From positions 1-20,145 of IMG/VR virus record IMGVR_UViG_3300046465_000025: DNA of 20,145 bases. The stretch is one strand, 5' to 3'. Both the position numbers and the translations under genes were made by a program. Positions 15,150-20,145 of this stretch are shown here, piece by piece (position 1 is the stretch's first letter; each line of letters begins with the position of its first letter). The notes under the pieces are model-generated. The model was not told the origin of the DNA, searched no databases, and was given only the letters and a program-made list of their open reading frames with translations. This stretch comes from a virus.

Positions 15150-15418
15150 TGTATATTCTGACACTTCAGGTAGATTCGACAGGAGTATTCTCATTGCTTG
15201 ATGAAGCAGGTGAGCAAATCATTCCTGTCTTCGAGCAAGAAGATGACGCAAGAAGATATTTCTATATGCTCGCAGATCAAACTGAATCTGATGTTCCTCT
15301 CAACATTGTGGAGATAGAAAAAAATATATTTGTTGATGCATGCACTGACAGAGAGCAAAAGTATGCTATAATAACCCCAGACGACCTGCTCATACCGCCA
15401 GATAATGTAGTTCTATGA
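15149..15418 (+). CDS. DUF3110-like small protein
   Basis: An 89-aa acidic protein lodged between gp47 and gp46, with stop/start overlaps on both sides (TAATG and ATGA). Its pattern resembles DUF3110, a family of about 100 residues common in cyanobacteria: a first strand (MYILTLQVDSTGVFSL), the core PVFEQEDDARRYFYMLADQT (family: MFE-EDDA-RYA-LLEAQ), an EIE segment, a single Cys, and a late PP pair (LLIPPDN). The function of DUF3110 is not known to me. The family call is by eye. A probable promoter for gp46 lies within its last 75 bases. Host-derived origin is possible. Confidence 0.6.
   Translation: MYILTLQVDSTGVFSLLDEAGEQIIPVFEQEDDARRYFYMLADQTESDVPLNIVEIEKNIFVDACTDREQKYAIITPDDLLIPPDNVVL
15345..15372 (+). 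promoter_or_regulatory. Probable internal sigma70 promoter for gp46
   Basis: CTGACA at 15345-15350, a 16-base spacer, and TATAAT at 15367-15372 with an extended -10 (TGC just before it). It lies inside the preceding gene, 42 bases before the gp46 ATG. The -10 is a perfect consensus. Confidence 0.55.
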
Positions 15419-17145
15419 TCATCTTTAAAAAGATTCGATGGAAGAATTTCCTCTCTACGGGGAACAATTTCACCGAAGTTGATATTGCCTCTAACAAGAC
15501 AAATTTAATTGTAGGTGAAAATGGAGCAGGAAAGTCTACTATCTTGGATGCCCTAACATTTTCTTTGTTTGGAAAACCATTCCGAAAGATTAATAAACCG
15601 ATGCTAGTCAATAGCATTAACGAAAAAGATTGTTTAACTGAGATTGAATTTAGTATCGGTAGAAATAATTTTAAAGTAGTGCGAGGTATCAAACCAAACA
15701 TCTTTGAAATCTATTGCAATGATCAAGTATGGAATCAAGAGAGCACAGTAGTAGATCAACAAAAAAACCTTGAGCAGAACGTGCTTAAGATGAACTATAA
15801 ATCATTCACTCAAATTGTTGTATTAGGTTCATCAACGTTCGTTCCATTCATGCGTTTACCTGTTGTTCAACGCCGTGAAATTATTGAAGATATTTTGGAT
15901 ATCCAAATCTTCTCTACAATGAATGTCCTACTAAAGGATAAAATTCGTGAGAACAATAATGAACTTAGAGAATTTGATTACCAATTAGACATTCTAAAAG
16001 AAAAGATTGAGATCCAAAAGTCTTATCTTCTTGACCTTGATAATAAAAACAAGGCAGACATTGTAAAGAAACAAGAAAAGATTCAAGATCTTTTGGAAGA
16101 TGAAAATAAAAGTCATCTTTCAATTGAACAGTTTAATCTTTTAAATGAAGAACTTAACAAAGATATAGAAAAGTTTTCAAAATCTTCAGGAAAACTTAAA
16201 CAACTTAACACTTATCTTATTAAGTTGAGTTCTAAATTAAGTACATGTAAAAAAGAACATAAATTTTTTGAAGACAATCATGTATGTCCTACATGTACTC
16301 AAGAACTTTCTGAGCAATTTCGTGAAGATAAGATCTCATCTGGAAAGAATAAACTAGATGAGTTGACTCTAGGATATAATGAAATCCTTGCTGCTATTGG
16401 TGAGGAGGAAGTTCGTTTCAATAAATGGAATGAATCTTCTACACAAATTACCAATAACAATAATAAGATCTCTCAATTTAATTTTTCAATTAATCAAATT
16501 CACAAATCAATTAGTGAAGTTGAGCGAGAGATCAAAGAACTAGAGTCTGGTGGCGGGGACAAGAAAGAAGCATACTCTAAGTTGCAGTCGCAGGTAAATG
16601 AGAAGAAAGAACTTTCATCTAACTTATCTGAATCTAAAAAAGATAAAGACACACTTAGTGTTGCTTCTCAACTCCTAAAAGATAATGGCATCAAGAGTAG
16701 AATCATTAAAAAGTATTTGCCTGTAATGAATAAACTGATTAATCAGTATCTTCAAGGCATGGACTTTTATGTAAACTTTACTCTCGATGAAAACTTTGAG
16801 GAAACTATCAAGTCTAGATTTAGAGATCAATTTTGTTATGCATCATTTAGCGAAGGTGAGAAAGCAAGAATTGATATCGCACTTCTATTGACTTGGAGAT
16901 CAGTTGCAAAATTGAAGAACAGTGTTGATACTAATCTTTTAATACTGGATGAAATTTTTGATGGATCACTTGACCAAACAGGATCATCTGATCTTGGATG
17001 GATCTTGCGAAACTTTGATGATACAAATAGAGTCTTTGTTATTTCCCATAAAGAAAGTATGAACGACAAGTACGAAAGAACACTCAACGTAGAGAAAGTC
17101 AAGAACTTCTCTGTGATCCGAGAGACAGTTTCGGAACTGGACTAA
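15415..17145 (+). CDS. 46: Recombination endonuclease subunit gp46 (Rad50/SbcC-like)
   Basis: This 576-aa SMC-like ATPase is the partner of gp47 (T4 gp46: 560 aa). The N-terminal ATPase half carries Walker A GENGAGKST at residues 34-42 and the Q-loop region ending in a MNYKSFTQIVVLGSSTF block. Two long coiled-coil arms (about 170-280 and 300-430; rich in K, E, L, N) flank a zinc hook, CPTC at 291-294. The C-terminal half has the signature FSEGEKARIDIALLL (S479), Walker B LLILDEIFDGSLD (D512, E513) and the H-loop VFVISHKES. All motifs are intact. The start overlaps the DUF3110-like gene by ATGA. A terminator stem begins within its stop codon. Confidence 0.96.
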   Translation: MIIFKKIRWKNFLSTGNNFTEVDIASNKTNLIVGENGAGKSTILDALTFSLFGKPFRKINKPMLVNSINEKDCLTEIEFSIGRNNFKVVRGIKPNIFEIYCNDQVWNQESTVVDQQKNLEQNVLKMNYKSFTQIVVLGSSTFVPFMRLPVVQRREIIEDILDIQIFSTMNVLLKDKIRENNNELREFDYQLDILKEKIEIQKSYLLDLDNKNKADIVKKQEKIQDLLEDENKSHLSIEQFNLLNEELNKDIEKFSKSSGKLKQLNTYLIKLSSKLSTCKKEHKFFEDNHVCPTCTQELSEQFREDKISSGKNKLDELTLGYNEILAAIGEEEVRFNKWNESSTQITNNNNKISQFNFSINQIHKSISEVEREIKELESGGGDKKEAYSKLQSQVNEKKELSSNLSESKKDKDTLSVASQLLKDNGIKSRIIKKYLPVMNKLINQYLQGMDFYVNFTLDENFEETIKSRFRDQFCYASFSEGEKARIDIALLLTWRSVAKLKNSVDTNLLILDEIFDGSLDQTGSSDLGWILRNFDDTNRVFVISHKESMNDKYERTLNVEKVKNFSVIRETVSELD

Positions 17146-17168
17146 GGGACCTAACGGTCCCTTTTTTT
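17144..17168 (+). terminator. Rho-independent terminator overlapping the gp46 stop
   Basis: A perfect 8-bp stem, AAGGGACC (17144-17151) with GGTCCCTT (17156-17163), a TAAC tetraloop and a T7 tract (17162-17168). It starts at the second base of the gp46 TAA (17143-17145). The inner 7 bp equal those of the gp23 terminator. Confidence 0.92.
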
Positions 17169-17173
17169 GTGTG

Positions 17174-17179
17174 TATACT
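17174..17179 (+). promoter_or_regulatory. -10-only promoter for the VWA gene
   Basis: TATACT lies five bases after the terminator T-run and 23 bases before the ATG at 17203. The place for a -35 box is taken up by the terminator stem and no TTGACA-like hexamer is present. The 10-mer GTGTATACTA is identical to that of the gp55 promoter. Confidence 0.5.
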
Positions 17180-17202
17180 ATGTTCATCGACAGGACGCCA
17201 CC

Positions 17203-19287
17203 ATGCAAAATCAAGAAATCAAAGGCAACCTTGCTAAACTGCTTGCTACTGAGAACCTGCTTGTAGAGCATCGCAAGGTCAGTACTGCTAGTTTTGATGT
17301 TGATGGTCGTGTCCTTACACTACCTAAATGGGACAAAGCATCCAGCACAGTGTATGACTTGTTAGTTGGTCATGAAGTTGGACATGCTCTGTACACTCCT
17401 GTATGGAAAGGTTTTGATTGCCCTAAAGATTATGTAAACGTAACTGAGGATGCACGTATTGAAAAACTTATGAAGCGTAGATATCCTGGATTACGTAAAT
17501 CTTTTTACAATGGATATGCCGAACTACATGACAGCGACTTCTTTGGAATTGATGGAGAAGACCTCAATACATTTAAATTAATTGATCGTGTTAACCTCTA
17601 CTTTAAAATTGGTTTCAATTCAATTGATATTGAATTTACTCCAGAAGAAAAAGTATTAGTAGACGAAACTGAAGATACTGAAACGTTTGAGCAAGCAGTT
17701 GCTGTAGCAGAAAAACTTTGGGCACTTGCTAAAGAACAGCAGAAAGAACTTGAGAGTCTTGCAAATGTTCCTCAGTCTGGTGGAGATGGTGGTGGAACAA
17801 CATCAGAAATGAAGAGTGATGAAACAGGTTCTGATAAGATGACTCATGAAGAAATGTTGGAAGAAGCAGAGCGTAGAGAAAGTGAGAATGATGCTTCCCC
17901 ATCTGGTGGTGACATCAATACTTCAGATACTCAACAAAACTTTGATGACTCAACTGCAGACTTGAATAGCGAAGGTTATTCTAGTTCCAGTGTATATGTT
18001 AATATTCCACGTGTTGATCCTTCCAACTATATTGTTGATTGGAATGTAATTCACGATTGGATTGCTTCCAATGCTGATAAAGATGAAGATTCAGATACCT
18101 ACTATGACCATGTAGACAATTTGTATCGTGAATTTAAAAATTCTATTACCAAAGAAGTAAGTTATTTGGTAAAGGAATTTGAATGTAAAAAAGCAGCAGA
18201 CTCTTACGCCAGAGCACAAACCTCACGCACTGGTGTGTTAGCAACAGATCGCCTTCACACATACATGTACAATGAAGATCTATTCAAGAAAGTAACTATC
18301 ATACCTGAGGGAAAGAATCATGGTATGCTTTTCTTGCTTGATTGGTCAGGGTCTATGGCACATGAAATGCTGGCTACTATCAAGCAACTAATTCTTCTTA
18401 CTAATTTCTGTAAAAAAGTTGGCATTCCATTTGAGGTATATGCTTTTACTAATGAATGGATCGTAGCAGAACGTGCTATAAATTGTGTTAACTATTCAGT
18501 GGACTACGAGAAACCTACTGAAGGAACTATGACGGTCAGCAAAGATTACTTCAGACTGATGAATATTATTTCGTCTCGTTCTTCCACTAAACAATATGAT
18601 ATTCAATGTAAGAATATTTTTAGAGAAGTGTATGGCATGCTTTATTACTGTGCGTACAATCCCACACCTGGAATGGGACTATCAGGAACACCTTTGAATG
18701 AAGCTATTGTAGTGATGTCATCAGTTGTTTCTAAATTCAAAAAACAGACTGGATGCCAAAAGGTAAATCTTTGCGTCCTTACTGATGGTGAAGCATGTAT
18801 GTCATCCTATGGTGCTCGCATGTATCAAACGGCATACGATACTGAGACGATTCGTTCAAAACGTATCGATAGTTATAATGTGATCTTACGTGACACCACT
18901 ACAGGTATGGTTTACAAAAAGAACCAGGAGTATACTAATGTTCTTATTCAGAATCTCAAAGATCGTAACCCTGGTTGCAATGTCCTTGGGTTTCGTTACA
19001 TAGGATCTGGTGGACTTTCTAATTTCTATAACAGTTACTGTAGCGGTGGTAAGTTTGATCTTGTTCAAAAACAATGGAAGAAAGAAAAATCCGCTATACT
19101 CCCAGACCCCATTGCCTTCAGTTCCCTCTATGTAATTTCATGTAAAACTATTGAGATCGATGAAAACGTAATGGATGTCACGCCTGGAGCATCTAAAGTC
19201 GCAGTTAAGTCAGCATTGAACAAGATGCTGAACAAGAAAAAATCCAGCAAAAAAATCCTTAGTTCGTTCATTAAACACGTTTCTTGA
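17203..19287 (+). CDS. VWA-domain protein with HEVGH metallopeptidase-like motif (CobT-like)
   Basis: A 694-aa protein; I start at ATG 17203, because the in-frame TTG at 17167 lies in the terminator. Residues 1-165 contain GHEVGHALYTP (HEVGH at 57-61) followed by NVTEDARIEKLMKRRYPG, where Glu82 could be a third zinc ligand. About 190-260 is an acidic, glycine- and serine-rich linker. About 370-560 is a VWA domain with a complete MIDAS: D380-x-S382-x-S384 (LLDWSGSM), T496 in LSGTPLNEA and D528 in VLTDGE. The same layout of acidic linker plus VWA occurs in CobT, the cobaltochelatase subunit that pairs with the AAA+ CobS, and a CobS-like gene lies next but one. The HEVGH region may be a true peptidase domain or a structural remnant. 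Cytoplasmic; no signal peptide. Confidence 0.85.
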   Translation: MQNQEIKGNLAKLLATENLLVEHRKVSTASFDVDGRVLTLPKWDKASSTVYDLLVGHEVGHALYTPVWKGFDCPKDYVNVTEDARIEKLMKRRYPGLRKSFYNGYAELHDSDFFGIDGEDLNTFKLIDRVNLYFKIGFNSIDIEFTPEEKVLVDETEDTETFEQAVAVAEKLWALAKEQQKELESLANVPQSGGDGGGTTSEMKSDETGSDKMTHEEMLEEAERRESENDASPSGGDINTSDTQQNFDDSTADLNSEGYSSSSVYVNIPRVDPSNYIVDWNVIHDWIASNADKDEDSDTYYDHVDNLYREFKNSITKEVSYLVKEFECKKAADSYARAQTSRTGVLATDRLHTYMYNEDLFKKVTIIPEGKNHGMLFLLDWSGSMAHEMLATIKQLILLTNFCKKVGIPFEVYAFTNEWIVAERAINCVNYSVDYEKPTEGTMTVSKDYFRLMNIISSRSSTKQYDIQCKNIFREVYGMLYYCAYNPTPGMGLSGTPLNEAIVVMSSVVSKFKKQTGCQKVNLCVLTDGEACMSSYGARMYQTAYDTETIRSKRIDSYNVILRDTTTGMVYKKNQEYTNVLIQNLKDRNPGCNVLGFRYIGSGGLSNFYNSYCSGGKFDLVQKQWKKEKSAILPDPIAFSSLYVISCKTIEIDENVMDVTPGASKVAVKSALNKMLNKKKSSKKILSSFIKHVS

Positions 19288-19312
19288 CTTTACGGACTAT
19301 ATACTGTATAAT
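19284..19312 (+). promoter_or_regulatory. Sigma70-type promoter for the 171-aa gene
   Basis: TTGACT at 19284-19289, a 17-base spacer, and a perfect TATAAT at 19307-19312. The -35 overlaps the stop of the VWA gene. The ATG at 19338 follows 25 bases after the -10. Confidence 0.75.
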
Positions 19313-19337
19313 TATACCAATCACGGACATCCTCAAA

Positions 19338-19853
19338 ATGAGCAACACAATCTCTAACATCCTCAAAGAAACAAACAAAGACTTTTCAACTACAAAGAAA
19401 AAAAAGCAGACCTACATGAGAATTGTTACCGAAGCTTTGGATTCTCAAGTGAGAAGAAATGATGAGTCAGTAAAACTGATGGGTGTTACTGATTTAGTCC
19501 AGAGAGACTACGGTGGTTACCTTTTGAGCATTACCAAAATGTATTCTCTAGAACAAGGTGTAGTTAAAAAGCGCATTCAGGATAACATTTCTGATTGGTT
19601 CTGTTCCCATAAAGATGACAAAGTATTTAACAAGTACAGAGCAAAACTTCCCATGCTTTTTAAAACAGAATCTTCTGTAGGTGATGTGCCAGAAGTAGAA
19701 CCAGTAGTGGAGCAAGTTGTGGAACCAGTAGTGGAGCAAGCAACTGTTTCTCCGTATGCTGCTGATATTAATTTTGTTGCTGAACTAAAAGCAATGGGTG
19801 TCACTTCTTACAAGTCAGATCCATCGTCAAACAAACTAGAGATCCAGTTCTAG
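19338..19853 (+). CDS. Hypothetical protein, 171 aa, between VWA and CobS-like genes
   Basis: I start at the ATG at 19338 (MSNTISNILKETNKDFSTTK), downstream of the promoter; the frame extends up to a TTG at 19284 inside that promoter, which is not credible. The N-terminal ~115 residues are helical and basic (KKKKQTYMRIVTEALDSQVR, later YLLSITKMYSLEQGVVKKRI). A low-complexity linker of two EPVVEQ repeats follows (about 121-134). A short C-terminal module, FVAELKAMGVTSYKSDPSSN then KLEIQF, ends it. No catalytic motif is visible. Its own promoter and terminator make it a single-gene unit. Its position suggests a possible adaptor or substrate of the VWA/AAA+ pair, which is inference only. Confidence 0.75.
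   Translation: MSNTISNILKETNKDFSTTKKKKQTYMRIVTEALDSQVRRNDESVKLMGVTDLVQRDYGGYLLSITKMYSLEQGVVKKRIQDNISDWFCSHKDDKVFNKYRAKLPMLFKTESSVGDVPEVEPVVEQVVEPVVEQATVSPYAADINFVAELKAMGVTSYKSDPSSNKLEIQF
19698..19740 (+). repeat. Two direct copies of a 19-base repeat, period 24
   Basis: GAACCAGTAGTGGAGCAAG occurs at 19698-19716 and again at 19722-19740, exact in both copies. It is in frame (period eight codons) and encodes the repeated EPVVEQ linker of the 171-aa protein. The exact base identity implies a recent duplication. Confidence 0.9.
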
Positions 19854-19865
19854 AACTGCACACTG

Positions 19866-19888
19866 ACCTCCCTCACGGGGGGTTTTTT
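19866..19888 (+). terminator. Rho-independent terminator after the 171-aa gene
   Basis: ACCTCCC (19866-19872) pairs with GGGGGGT (19877-19883, one G-T pair) around a TCAC loop, followed by a T6 tract at 19883-19888. It lies 12 bases after the gene's stop codon. Confidence 0.9.
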
Positions 19889-19892
19889 AGTA

Positions 19893-19898
19893 TATAAT
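19893..19898 (+). promoter_or_regulatory. -10-only promoter for the CobS-like gene
   Basis: A perfect TATAAT lies four bases after a terminator T-run and 23 bases before the ATG at 19922. No -35 hexamer is present at 16-18 bases upstream, where the terminator stem lies. The layout copies that before the VWA gene. Confidence 0.5.
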
Positions 19899-19921
19899 AA
19901 CTACATCAACACAAGGCACCG

Positions 19922-20145
19922 ATGAAGTCCGAACTTACTACAGACCAAATCGTTTCTTATCTTTCTGAAACTTATGGTAGTGACATCACGGCAGATCAAA
20001 TTCGTTCTGCCGCAACACATTTCAATGTTTCTTACCCCACTGCAGTCAAGCGCATGTTGCAGTACAAGTCTGGGTATGGCACTTGGAGTCTGACTGTTCA
20101 AGAAAAACTTGAAAAAACTTATGAGGCTCCTTCAGCACCTGAAGA
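19922..20145 (+). CDS. cobS: CobS-like AAA+ ATPase, N-terminal fragment (3'-partial)
   Basis: The frame runs open to the right edge (74 complete codons). It begins MKSELTTDQIVSYLSETYGS and contains ITADQIRSAATHFNVSYPTA, then VKRMLQYKSGYGTWSLTVQE, and a linker EAPSAPE. The middle reads like a small helical DNA-binding or adaptor module. From memory this N-terminus is that of the cyanophage gene annotated cobS, named after the AAA+ subunit of aerobic cobaltochelatase (cobalt insertion in vitamin B12 synthesis). The ATPase motifs lie beyond the window, so the call depends on recognising the N-terminus and on the CobT-like neighbour. The phage gene may not act in B12 synthesis. It has its own -10 promoter behind a terminator. 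Confidence 0.65.
   Translation, partial: MKSELTTDQIVSYLSETYGSDITADQIRSAATHFNVSYPTAVKRMLQYKSGYGTWSLTVQEKLEKTYEAPSAPE

Noticed and set aside
17167-17205. TTG at 17167 as start of the VWA gene
   Set aside because: It lies in the T-run of the gp46 terminator and upstream of the -10 box; ATG at 17203 is downstream of the promoter.
19300-19305. TATACT as the -10 of the 171-aa gene
   Set aside because: It is only 10 bases from the TTGACT box; TATAAT at 19307 has the proper 17-base spacing.

Overview
The window is a piece of a T4-like myovirus genome, almost certainly a marine cyanophage (a phage of Synechococcus or Prochlorococcus). The gene order is terminase large subunit gp17, sheath gp18, tube gp19, portal gp20, prohead proteins, protease gp21, scaffold gp22, major capsid gp23, UvsY, UvsW, late sigma gp55, gp47 and gp46. 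It ends in a von Willebrand A (VWA) protein and the start of a CobS-like AAA+ gene. That ending is typical of cyanophages and unlike coliphage T4. All supported genes are on the + strand and tightly packed; no gap exceeds 300 bases. I see no tRNA, insertion sequence, CRISPR array, intron or homing endonuclease.

Region 1 (1-9692) is the virion block: gp17 (5' end cut off by the window), a 75-aa zinc-finger protein, gp18, gp19, gp20, a 60-aa gp67-like core protein, gp21, gp22 and gp23. It is closed by a rho-independent terminator. Most of these genes are preceded, 21-38 bases before the ATG, by an NNTAAATA element. This matches the T4-type late promoter (TATAAATA) read by gp55-bearing RNA polymerase.

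Region 2 (9693-13015) has two small unknown genes, a second tail-tube-like protein behind a perfect TATAAATA late promoter, then uvsY, uvsW and a 133-aa protein with a possible Sm-like N-terminus. From the tube-like gene onward the genes are joined by 1-4 base stop/start overlaps, so they are probably one transcript.

Region 3 (13016-17168) begins with a consensus sigma70 promoter (TTGACA-N17-TATACT) whose -35 box lies in a perfect 19-bp palindrome. It drives gp55, two small unknown genes, gp47, an 89-aa protein resembling the cyanobacterial DUF3110 family, and gp46, ending in a terminator that overlaps the gp46 stop codon. An extra sigma70-type promoter is likely just before gp46.

Region 4 (17169-20145) holds three genes, each with its own sigma70-type -10 element: a 694-aa protein combining an HEVGH metallopeptidase-like motif with a complete VWA MIDAS, a 171-aa unknown protein, and the N-terminus of a CobS-like AAA+ ATPase. 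The VWA and CobS-like genes share similar promoter-leader segments of identical length. This VWA/AAA+ pair is the least understood and most interesting part of the window.

The regulatory picture is coherent: host-type promoters serve the late sigma factor, recombination nuclease and VWA/AAA+ genes, while gp55-type promoters serve the structural genes. Gene identities rest on reading motifs and on synteny; no database search was run.
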